Notes: a model not told the origin generated them from the letters alone. A stretch of DNA of 8,608 nt from Anaerolineae bacterium (GCA_030598425.1 JAUVPY010000080.1:1-8608); one strand, 5' to 3'; counted from the stretch's first letter, positions 1 to 6,310 are shown. Program-made: numbers and translations.

Positions 1-1205
1 CCATTGACATGCTGCGGCGAGGACAGGACCCGTTTGAAAAGTATCCTGAACGCTGGACCGAGGTATTGTCTGAAAAATTCGCCTTGTGCGAACAAAACAG
101 AGAACAAGTGCTCGAACAGGGCGGCCTGCACGTCGTCGGTACTGAGCGCCACGAAGCACGGCGGATTGATAATCAGCTACGCGGCCGTGCTGGTCGGCAG
201 GGGGACCCAGGTTCCAGTCGCTTCTACCTTTCTTTGCAAGACGATTTGATGCGACGCTTCGGCGGCCAGCGGGTGGCAAACATTATGGAGAGCCTGGGCG
301 TCGAGGACGATATCCCCATCGAAGCCGGGCTGGTTAGCAAATCGATCGAGAGCGCACAAACACGGGTCGAAGGCCACAACTTTGACATCCGCAAACACCT
401 TCTGGAATACGACGATGTCGTCAATCAGCAGCGCGAGGTGATCTACGCCCAGCGTCGACGCATCCTCTCCAGTCCCAATTTGCACGATACCATGCTCAAT
501 ATGGTGACGGATGAACTAAGTCAACTGCTCGCCGCTGCCATCGATTCTGAAGACCCCGATGAATGGGACTTCGTGACACTGCATAACGCCGTCCGCGCCA
601 TTATGCCATTGCCGGCCACGGCGACTGCCGGTCGCTGGCGTGGGATGGACCCAGACGAGATTGGAGACGAGCTTATCGAGTTGGCCGAGCAACTGTATGA
701 TGAGAAGGAGCAGAGTCTGGGATCAGAGATGATGCGCCAACTCGAGCGAGCGGTAATGCTGCGGGTGGTGGACAACTTATGGGTGCGTCATCTAACAGAC
801 CTGGACGTGCTGCGTGAAGGGATTGGCCTGAGAGCTTTTGGTCAACAAGACCCGTTGGTCTCGTTTAAGCGTGAAGGGCACGAAATGTACAACCAGTTGC
901 TAGGGGCGATTCAACACGATATTATACACGCCATCTTTCGGGCTCAAGTAGTCGCTGCACCGCAGCCACGACAGATGCGAGCCGTACACCCCAGTAGCGG
1001 GGGGGATGGTGACGGCGCACGCAAGCCGGTCCGCCGCGAGAAACGTCCAGGCCGCAATGATCCTTGCTGGTGCGGGAGCGGCAAGAAGTATAAACACTGT
1101 CACATGAGACAAGATGCGGCTGCCCCGCAGCCAGCGGAGGCCGAGGCGGATTCTCAGCCAGTCAGCAAAGGCACCGCCAAACCGCGTCGCAGAAGACGCC
1201 GATGA
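1..1205 (+). CDS. secA: Protein translocase subunit SecA, C-terminal part (5' end outside window)
   Basis: SecA is the cytoplasmic ATPase motor that pushes unfolded preproteins through the SecYEG channel. The frame is open to the left edge (first full codon at 3), so only about the last 400 residues are present. The end of the second nucleotide-binding domain is clear at 138-215, with GTERHEARRIDNQLRGRAGR followed by GDPGS, the helicase-type motifs that hold the arginine finger. The helical scaffold and wing regions follow, including KHLLEYDDVVNQQR and, near 775-880, NLWVRHLTDLDVLREGIGLR. A SEC-C zinc motif lies near 1050-1103: RNDPCWCGSGKKYKHCH, whose CxC...CH pattern binds zinc and contacts SecB or the ribosome in known homologues. 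Unusually, about 34 residues follow this motif, rich in Ala, Pro and Glu, ending in six consecutive arginines. The family call is near certain. Confidence 0.97.
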   Translation, partial: IDMLRRGQDPFEKYPERWTEVLSEKFALCEQNREQVLEQGGLHVVGTERHEARRIDNQLRGRAGRQGDPGSSRFYLSLQDDLMRRFGGQRVANIMESLGVEDDIPIEAGLVSKSIESAQTRVEGHNFDIRKHLLEYDDVVNQQREVIYAQRRRILSSPNLHDTMLNMVTDELSQLLAAAIDSEDPDEWDFVTLHNAVRAIMPLPATATAGRWRGMDPDEIGDELIELAEQLYDEKEQSLGSEMMRQLERAVMLRVVDNLWVRHLTDLDVLREGIGLRAFGQQDPLVSFKREGHEMYNQLLGAIQHDIIHAIFRAQVVAAPQPRQMRAVHPSSGGDGDGARKPVRREKRPGRNDPCWCGSGKKYKHCHMRQDAAAPQPAEAEADSQPVSKGTAKPRRRRRR

Positions 1206-1236
1206 GGCATTGATTCAGGTGCATTTAAGCTCGGTT

Positions 1237-1340
1237 GTAGGGGAACCCCTTCCCCGCAGGGGACCTACCCGCGCCTGCGAGGGGGCAGGTGTGGGTGTAG
1301 CGCTGGCGCAGGCAAGACCTGCCCCCTTACCAACACCCCA
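1237..1340. repeat. Cluster of interlocking G/C-rich inverted repeats between secA and the signalling operon
   Basis: Three palindromic units are visible. (1) GTAGG at 1237-1241 pairs with CCTAC at 1264-1268, and inside it CCCCT at 1246-1250 pairs with AGGGG at 1258-1262. (2) GCCTGCG at 1273-1279 pairs with CGCAGGC at 1307-1313. (3) An exact 11-bp arm AGGGGGCAGGT at 1280-1290 pairs with ACCTGCCCCCT at 1317-1327. Units 2 and 3 cross: the 5' arms are adjacent and the 3' arms come in the same order, so both can form together only as a pseudoknot. Otherwise they compete. The region could act as a barrier or terminator after secA, but the nearest T run starts 17 nt after the last arm, so it is not a standard intrinsic terminator. 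The style fits a dispersed palindromic (REP-like) element, which cannot be proven from one copy. Confidence 0.6.
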
Positions 1341-1369
1341 TTGATTTTTTATTTCTAAGATGCTAAAAT
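1341..1369 (+). promoter_or_regulatory. Predicted sigma70-type promoter with extended -10 for the five-gene signalling unit
   Basis: A -35 box TTGATT (1341-1346, 4 of 6 consensus positions) is separated by 17 nt from a -10 box TAAAAT (1364-1369, 5 of 6). The -10 is preceded by TG plus one base (1361-1362), the extended -10 signature. The spacer is AT-rich with a T run, unlike the G/C-rich DNA on its left. Transcription would begin near 1375-1376, giving a leader of about 97 nt before the TTG start at 1473. Confidence 0.6.
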
Positions 1370-1439
1370 GGCCAAGTATGGTCAGAAAACGCTTCGGCGC
1401 ACCCAAGAGGGGAAGTTTACCGATCTCAGACTCTATTAG
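1368..1439 (+). CDS. Possible 23-codon leader ORF upstream of the winged-helix gene (speculative)
   Basis: An ATG at 1368 opens a 23-codon frame ending in TAG at 1437-1439. The peptide is basic (starts MAKYGQKTLRR, ends TDLRLY). Its stop lies 6 nt before the hairpin that hides the Shine-Dalgarno of the next gene, so a ribosome finishing here would physically cover part of that hairpin. Against it: there is no Shine-Dalgarno upstream, and the ATG overlaps the predicted -10 box, so a transcript starting near 1376 would lack the start codon. It could be translated only from a transcript begun further upstream, for example read-through from secA. Treat as a weak candidate. Confidence 0.15.
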   Translation: MAKYGQKTLRRTQEGKFTDLRLY

Positions 1440-1472
1440 GTATATCCTCCTCAGAAAGGAGGCGAGGTAACA
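1376..1472 (+). promoter_or_regulatory. Structured 5' leader with a Shine-Dalgarno-sequestering hairpin
   Basis: The leader starts with a short hairpin CGC-TTCG-GCG (1390-1399), a C(UUCG)G tetraloop that is unusually stable in RNA. Just before the start codon, CCTCCT (1446-1451) pairs perfectly with AGGAGG (1457-1462) across a 5-nt loop. AGGAGG is the core of the Shine-Dalgarno AAAGGAGG, which sits 10 nt before the TTG start, so the ribosome site is masked by a copy of the 16S anti-Shine-Dalgarno sequence. An upstream GAGGGG (1407-1412) can pair instead with CTCCTC (1447-1452; five Watson-Crick pairs and one G-U), which would free the site. Pairings are read directly from sequence; a switching or thermosensing role is inferred. 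Confidence 0.5.
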
Positions 1473-1850
1473 TTGGTCGCAAATGGGGATGACTTCACTG
1501 CTCGCCTGATGAATGACATGGACCCTGCCCTGCTTGATTTCGTCAAGAGCAAAGTTAATTCGTTCATCAAGTGGGACTTGGTCCGTTTCTTCTACGAAAA
1601 TCCCAACACCGCTGACACGGTGGACAACATAGCCAGATATGCTGGCCGAAACGCCACCGCCGTCAAGCCTGAGCTGGATGATCTGGTGGAAAGTGGCGTG
1701 ATGGAGAAGCGAGAAGTAGAAGGGACATCAATCTACTCCCTTGCTGATAATGAGGATATGCGTGAGCTGGTGGATCGGTTCATCTTAGCCTGCGAAGATC
1801 GTCATTTCCGTGTCAAAGCAGTCTACCACATCATCCGAGGGATGCGCTAA
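1473..1850 (+). CDS. Small winged-helix (HTH) transcriptional regulator-like protein
   Basis: A 125-residue soluble protein, first gene of the unit. The TTG start at 1473 is chosen because a consensus Shine-Dalgarno AAAGGAGG (1455-1462) lies 10 nt upstream; the first in-frame ATG (1509) has no comparable site. Residues ~30-45 (FIKWDLVRFFYENP) resemble the first helix of a winged-helix domain. Residues 48-80 give the helix-turn-helix with the pattern DNIARYAGRNATAVKPELDDLVESGVM in outline, and 81-92 (EVEGTSIYSLAD) form the wing. The C-terminal helix (94-125) is charged and ends HIIRGMR. The ArsR/MarR-like fold suggests DNA binding, but it could equally be a protein-interaction wing. It has no effector domain or cysteine metal site (only one Cys, C107). 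It lies 45 bp before the KaiC-like gene, so the two are probably partners. The exact family is not recognised. Confidence 0.8.
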   Translation: MVANGDDFTARLMNDMDPALLDFVKSKVNSFIKWDLVRFFYENPNTADTVDNIARYAGRNATAVKPELDDLVESGVMEKREVEGTSIYSLADNEDMRELVDRFILACEDRHFRVKAVYHIIRGMR

Positions 1851-1895
1851 TTCGAGTTGAACTAACAGCAGACACCGTAACCCGGAGGTCAACGA

Positions 1896-2657
1896 ATGGA
1901 TCACGTGCAGACCGGAATCACAGGCCTGGATGAAATGCTATTTGGAGGGTTCTTGCCTCAAACAGCGAACCTGGTTGAGGGAGCACCCGGCACCGGCAAA
2001 ACCACGATTGGAATGCAATTCATATACAATGGAATTGTAGAGTTCAACGAGCCCGGTTTGATTATCACTTTTGAGGAATTCCCTCAGCAATATTATCACG
2101 ATGCCTCTGAGTTTGGCTGGGACTTTGAACAGTTGGAGAAGGACGGTAAGCTCAAGGTCATTATGACCAGCCCTGAGGTCAGCCGGCTTGACGTGGAGAG
2201 TGTTGGCGGGATGATTGAGACGTCCGTTTCCAGGATGGGAGCACGTCGTGTACTTGTGGACAGCATAACCCATTTTGAGCGCCTTACCCAAGACCCTGTG
2301 GAACTGCGATCATTGGAGTATAGCTTTATAAACGGCCTTAAACGAGAGGGGCTCACCTCGCTGCTAACCCGTGAGAGCCCCACCCTACTCGGCGAAGCAT
2401 CTCATGACGACAGTAACGTTGCCTTTGTAGTTGATTCCTACACGTTGCTGCGATATGTAGAAATCGAGAGCACAATTTATAGAGCGTTGCTGGTGCTCAA
2501 AATGCGAGGCAGCGACCATGCCAAGGATATTCGCCAGTTTGAAATAACTGAGCACGGTGTCGAGGTTCGCTCCAAGTTCGAAGGACGCGAAGGCATTATG
2601 AGTGGCAATCCCCGACGTATGGTTGACTCTTTTGTGGAGGCATTCGTCAAGCGATAG
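1896..2657 (+). CDS. Single-domain KaiC-family (RecA-superfamily) ATPase
   Basis: A 253-residue cytoplasmic P-loop ATPase. The start is supported by GGAGG at 1884-1888, 7 nt before the ATG. It opens with TGITGLDEMLFGGF, typical of KaiC and RadA-like proteins. Walker A is GAPGTGKTT (residues 29-37, catalytic K35). The paired acidic residues ITFEE (E60, E61) match the catalytic glutamates of KaiC, and Walker B is RVLVDS (D122). KMRGSDH (202-208), followed by IRQFEIT, matches the KaiC segment where Lys and Arg reach the nucleotide of the neighbouring subunit, so it probably forms a ring or filament. Clock KaiC has two such domains (~520 residues); this has one, and no kaiA or kaiB is nearby. The segment ESTIYR (191-196) replaces any recognisable autophosphorylation Ser-Thr pair of KaiC CII. 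A role as an ATP-dependent signalling switch with the adjacent winged-helix protein and kinase is inferred. Confidence 0.92.
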   Translation: MDHVQTGITGLDEMLFGGFLPQTANLVEGAPGTGKTTIGMQFIYNGIVEFNEPGLIITFEEFPQQYYHDASEFGWDFEQLEKDGKLKVIMTSPEVSRLDVESVGGMIETSVSRMGARRVLVDSITHFERLTQDPVELRSLEYSFINGLKREGLTSLLTRESPTLLGEASHDDSNVAFVVDSYTLLRYVEIESTIYRALLVLKMRGSDHAKDIRQFEITEHGVEVRSKFEGREGIMSGNPRRMVDSFVEAFVKR

Positions 2658-2689
2658 ATGCGAGCAAGATCACCCCTACCTTAAGCCCT

Positions 2690-2989
2690 ATGACTGATCC
2701 ACAATCGCTCCTTGTCGATGTCCTAACTCTCTATACCTGGGGAGGCGTCTCAGTTCTCCTCTTTTTCCTTTTCGCTATTGCGCGATTCTTCGAACGTAAA
2801 TCGTCGCGAGAATCTTTTTATTCACTCTTCTTGCTGCCAATTTTATTCTTTATGGGCAGCGCTGTGCGCTATATCCTTGTTGGTGACTTCGTGGGAGACC
2901 TCTGGGGCGACCTTGGACGCGTCCTAGGTGGCCTGCTGGTTTGTGGTCTGGGTTTCTACTTGCTGAATCTTATGACCGGGGGTCGCTGA
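2690..2989 (+). CDS. Small three-helix membrane protein (unknown function), first of a tandem pair
   Basis: A 99-residue hydrophobic protein with almost no soluble part. Likely membrane segments are ~16-33 (WGGVSVLLFFLFAIARFF), ~43-64 and ~75-95, with a basic loop FERKSSR between the first two that should face the cytoplasm. There is no cleavable signal peptide and no enzyme motif. The gene starts 32 bp after the KaiC-like gene with no clear Shine-Dalgarno (the sequence before the ATG is CTTAAGCCCT), so translation may depend on coupling. Its stop TGA shares one base with the next gene's ATG (TGATG at 2987-2991). Its first helix and loop resemble those of the next protein. A membrane-sensing or anchoring role for the operon's kinase is inference only. 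Confidence 0.75.
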   Translation: MTDPQSLLVDVLTLYTWGGVSVLLFFLFAIARFFERKSSRESFYSLFLLPILFFMGSAVRYILVGDFVGDLWGDLGRVLGGLLVCGLGFYLLNLMTGGR

Positions 2990-3327
2990 TGGCCGCATTC
3001 CTTACTCTTTTGAGCCCTGTGGGCACTGTTTCCATCATGGTCTTGTTTCTTTTCCTGGCCCGCCTCAGTGAGAAACTGGGGGCTGTGACCCGTATGTCTG
3101 CCCATTACCGCTGGCTTTGGGTAGGAATTGGGTGCCTGGGAATCGCGCTCATCTCACAATTGCTGCGGATCACTGTATCGCTTACAGGACAGACCAGCTA
3201 TCCCTTGTTAAATGACCCCTTTTTCTATCTGGTCACGTATCACGTACCTATGGCTATAGGCGTTACCATCGGATTAATTGTGACGTGGCGTTACTGGAGC
3301 TGGCTGTTAACCGAGCGGAATGGATGA
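2989..3327 (+). CDS. Small three-helix membrane protein (unknown function), second of the pair
   Basis: A 112-residue membrane protein. The frame extends upstream to a TTG at 2941, but the ATG at 2989 is preferred: it overlaps the previous stop by one base (TGATG), has a GGGGG stretch (2978-2982) upstream, and avoids a 48-nt overlap. Predicted helices are ~9-25 (SPVGTVSIMVLFLFLAR), ~43-66 and ~85-107. A loop with basic residues (SEKLGAVTRMSAHYR) follows helix 1, and an extracytoplasmic stretch of ~18 residues (SLTGQTSYPLLNDPFFY) precedes helix 3. The first helix and loop align by eye with the preceding protein (VSVLLFFLFAIARFFERKS against VSIMVLFLFLARLSEKLGA), suggesting tandem duplication and divergence. 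The stop overlaps the kinase start by 8 bp, so the three genes are probably translationally coupled. Confidence 0.75.
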   Translation: MAAFLTLLSPVGTVSIMVLFLFLARLSEKLGAVTRMSAHYRWLWVGIGCLGIALISQLLRITVSLTGQTSYPLLNDPFFYLVTYHVPMAIGVTIGLIVTWRYWSWLLTERNG

Positions 3328-6226
3328 CGTCATGGCGACAGCGGAGCGACCGCAGCGTAGCCAAGGCGAAGCCTCCGACCAAATCCCCAAGGAGCGCAAG
3401 TGGAAAGCAAAGAACCCGCGTGCTAGCCTGCTGGCATTGATTGACCTGACCGAGTGGGCATATTTTGGCCTGGACAGCACCGGTCACCTGATCGAAGTCA
3501 GCGACCACCTGGCACAATTGCTTTCTGCAACACCCGATACCCTCGTCGGCACATCCTTTGCCTCGCTCTTTATTCCATCACACGGTGCTTATCTATCCAA
3601 GCACTTGCTCGCTGCACGCAAGCATTATGCCAGGAACGCAGGAATTGATAAGCTACACCGATCCTTGTTGTTACAGACTCCCTTCGTCCCGCGTGCTGCA
3701 GCACACAGTGTACGCTCGGCCATCGTTCCTCTCAACGATCAGTCAACTGTACCGGTCGACTTGGTTATTGCTTTCTGCAACCCTGATACTTCGGATGCGG
3801 AAGTGGCCTTTGAGGGTTTGCTTCGTCCGACATCAGCGCAGGTAGCGGCAACCGCTCTTGGCGATGTTGAAGGGATGCGCCTGGCAGAGTTATCCGCTTT
3901 GAACCAGATTGGCATGCTCCTTGCCTCTCCGGGGCGATTGATCGATACACTAGATGCTATCATTCGGCACGTCAGCGCACTTTTCCAGGTCGAAGCCGCC
4001 TCATTGATGCTGGTCGAAGACGGCCGACTGCGCTTTAAGGTCGCTGCCGGTACCCACATTGAGCAAATCAAACCCTTCACACTGGAGATCGGACAGGGTA
4101 TTGCTGGCTGGGCAGTGCAAAACAACCAAACGGTGCGCGTGAACGACGTAGAGGCCGATATCCGACATTATCCCGGAATTGACCAGACAATTAGCTTTGA
4201 CACACGCTCACTCATTGCTGCCCCTCTACGCATCGCAAAGCGCCCAGGCGGCACCCACGAAGGAGTTGGGGAAGAGCGTGTCATAGGTGTCATTGAGATC
4301 ATAAACCGGTCAGATGGACGACGCTTCACCCGTAACGACGAGGTTTTGATAGAATTCATTGCCTCGTCGGCGGCTGTAGTCATCGAGAATGTACGTCTCT
4401 TCAGTGAGCTGGAACGGCGATTCTCCGAGGTGTCGGCCCTGCAGAGGGAGACCCAGCTACGCGTCGAAACGCTAGCTGATTTGGGCAGAGCCAGCGAGGC
4501 GATCAACCGAGCGCTGATACTGGACGAGGTTCTGAAGACAGCAGTTGAGGCTGCGGCAGCTCTGATGTCTTCAAATCAGGGCGTAGCATTGATGCTGAGA
4601 GAAGGGCAAACCCCTGACCTCTATGTGGCTGCACACCAGGGATTTGAAGGGACTACTCTTGATGCGCTCAGCCTCTTGAAGATCGAGGAGTCAGAATACC
4701 AGGGAGTAAGCCCAATCCCCGACGACCCGCTGGCTCCCGAGGTTCCGCTAAGCAGTTCCCACGAAGCGCTGCCTTTTATCAGCGTGCCATTGCGAGGTCG
4801 GGAGGAAGTCATTGGCCTGATCGTACTTGGCGCAGCCCTGCCGTCTCACGAAACCAGCCGGCTTCTTCAGACCCTGGGAGATATGGTAGCTATTGCCATT
4901 GAAAAGGCTCGCTTGCACCAAGAGACCAGCCAGCGATTGGCTGAAGTCTCCACTCTCTATACCCTGGCCAACCAGGTAACGACTGTTCTGGACCTAGATC
5001 GCATTTTGGAGACAACTGTCACAATCATCCATCGCGCCCTCGACTGTCAGGGATGCTGCCTCTATTTGCACAATCCAGAAACCGGGGACCTGACACTTAA
5101 GGCTTCCAGCGGCTGGAGCCGTAGAGATAATGTCGCTGCCGACTTGGAAGTCATCAATCACGTTTCGCGTCAGGTGCTGCGTAAACGTCAACCCGTGAAT
5201 CTGACCGACATCAAAGCGCCAAAGATCACCCCTAATAAACCCACCGTTGCTCCGCCAGTAGACATCCCTATGTCAGCAGAAGGAGAAACGATCAAAGAAT
5301 CGGGTACGTCGATCCGATCATTGCTCGTTGTTCCATTAATTACCCAAAACACGCTCATCGGCACTCTAAGCATTGACGACCGAGCCTTTAAGGCTTTTGG
5401 CCCCAGCGAGGGCCGATTGTTAACTATTGCCGCTGCCCAAGTCTCAGTCGCGATTGAGAACGCCCGGCTGCTATGCAATCTCCGCAACCGAGCGATGCAG
5501 TTGGAACAGGCGATCGAAGAACTACGCGAACTCCATCGACTCGAAACTGAGTTCATCCAGAATGTCTCCCATGAACTGCGGACACCGTTGACCTTTGTCA
5601 AAAGTTACGTTCAGCTCATTCTTGAAGAGGCTATGGGGGAGATAAATCCTGACCTGCGGAGGACGCTCACTATCGTGGATGAACGCACCGACGCTATTAT
5701 ACGCCTGGTGAACGACGTGATCTCCCTGGAGCGAGTCGAAATGGGACAATTCGAGTTTCGGCCCGTCTCATTGGCCGAAGTAGCTGCCCGCTCAGTCGAA
5801 GGAGCCACAATGACGGCCAAAGAGTCTGGTGTGAGAATAGAATTGCAGGTGGCCGATGATCTGCCCCTGGTGCCTGCTGATCCAGGGCGGCTGGGGCAGG
5901 TACTTGACAACCTCCTCGGGAATGCGATTAAATTTAGCCCTTCAGGCAGCACAATCACGGTGCGAGTACGGCGCGACAGCACCTTTGTGCGTACTGAGGT
6001 GGAAGACCAAGGCATTGGCATCCCGGCCGACAAATTGGATAGGATTTTCGACCGCTTCTACCAAGTTGATGGGTCAACTACGCGACGCTTCGGTGGCACA
6101 GGCCTGGGCTTAGCCATCGTGAAGGCCATTGTAGAGTCCCACGGTGGTCACGTGGCTGTTGAGAGTGAGGTAGCAGTCGGCAGCATTTTCTCATTTGCCC
6201 TTCCCATCCCGCCCGGTAGCGGTTGA
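3320..6226 (+). CDS. Soluble PAS-GAF-GAF-GAF sensor histidine kinase
   Basis: A 968-residue hybrid-free histidine kinase without membrane segments. After a basic, Lys/Arg-rich N-terminus comes a PAS-like domain (~38-157), then GAF1 (~190-360), GAF2 (~382-530) and GAF3 (~540-715), joined by signalling helices (for example ENVRLFSELERRFSEVSAL). A coiled coil (~720-745) leads to the HisKA domain with phospho-acceptor H751 in NVSHELRTPL. The ATPase domain is complete: N box with N868 (NLLGNAIKFSP), G1 box DQGIGIP (D896), F box (FDRFYQVD) and G2 box GGTGLGLAI (925-933). It should autophosphorylate H751 and pass phosphate to a response regulator not encoded here. GAF3 carries C576, C579 and C580 (CQGCC) and a proline-rich insertion (~633-660). 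The start at 3320 overlaps the previous gene by 8 bp; ATG 3332 (residue 5) is possible. Neither has a strong Shine-Dalgarno. Ligands of the GAF domains are unknown. Confidence 0.93.
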   Translation: MDDVMATAERPQRSQGEASDQIPKERKWKAKNPRASLLALIDLTEWAYFGLDSTGHLIEVSDHLAQLLSATPDTLVGTSFASLFIPSHGAYLSKHLLAARKHYARNAGIDKLHRSLLLQTPFVPRAAAHSVRSAIVPLNDQSTVPVDLVIAFCNPDTSDAEVAFEGLLRPTSAQVAATALGDVEGMRLAELSALNQIGMLLASPGRLIDTLDAIIRHVSALFQVEAASLMLVEDGRLRFKVAAGTHIEQIKPFTLEIGQGIAGWAVQNNQTVRVNDVEADIRHYPGIDQTISFDTRSLIAAPLRIAKRPGGTHEGVGEERVIGVIEIINRSDGRRFTRNDEVLIEFIASSAAVVIENVRLFSELERRFSEVSALQRETQLRVETLADLGRASEAINRALILDEVLKTAVEAAAALMSSNQGVALMLREGQTPDLYVAAHQGFEGTTLDALSLLKIEESEYQGVSPIPDDPLAPEVPLSSSHEALPFISVPLRGREEVIGLIVLGAALPSHETSRLLQTLGDMVAIAIEKARLHQETSQRLAEVSTLYTLANQVTTVLDLDRILETTVTIIHRALDCQGCCLYLHNPETGDLTLKASSGWSRRDNVAADLEVINHVSRQVLRKRQPVNLTDIKAPKITPNKPTVAPPVDIPMSAEGETIKESGTSIRSLLVVPLITQNTLIGTLSIDDRAFKAFGPSEGRLLTIAAAQVSVAIENARLLCNLRNRAMQLEQAIEELRELHRLETEFIQNVSHELRTPLTFVKSYVQLILEEAMGEINPDLRRTLTIVDERTDAIIRLVNDVISLERVEMGQFEFRPVSLAEVAARSVEGATMTAKESGVRIELQVADDLPLVPADPGRLGQVLDNLLGNAIKFSPSGSTITVRVRRDSTFVRTEVEDQGIGIPADKLDRIFDRFYQVDGSTTRRFGGTGLGLAIVKAIVESHGGHVAVESEVAVGSIFSFALPIPPGSG

Positions 6227-6252
6227 CCCATGGTTCACGTTGTTTGTATACT
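6223..6252 (+). promoter_or_regulatory. Predicted sigma70-type promoter for the deaminase-hydrolase pair
   Basis: A -35 box TTGACC (6223-6228, 5 of 6 consensus) overlaps the kinase stop codon (6224-6226). After an 18-nt spacer comes the -10 box TATACT (6247-6252, 5 of 6). Transcription would start near 6259, giving a leader of about 52 nt to the ATG at 6311. No terminator hairpin separates it from the kinase, so read-through from the upstream operon could add to expression. Confidence 0.55.
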
Positions 6253-6310
6253 GCTACGGGCCGACTGCTTTCGATTACTTTTTTATCCAGTATTCGAGAA
6301 CTAGGATTCG

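Noticed and set aside
1317..1355. Intrinsic terminator for secA made of the 1280-1327 stem and the T run at 1345-1350
   Set aside because: The T run begins 17 nt beyond the stem, has a 26-nt loop upstream, and is better explained as the spacer of the promoter at 1341-1369.
1896..2657. Circadian clock kaiC
   Set aside because: Only one KaiC domain, no visible autophosphorylation Ser/Thr pair, and no kaiA or kaiB in the window.
2941..2988. TTG start at 2941 for the second small membrane protein
   Set aside because: It would overlap the preceding gene by 49 bases and add residues unlike a membrane protein start; the ATG at 2989 in a TGATG junction fits better.
5188..5601. 137-codon minus-strand frame inside the kinase gene
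   Set aside because: Lies opposite the conserved GAF3-HisKA region and has no family signature; a codon-bias shadow.
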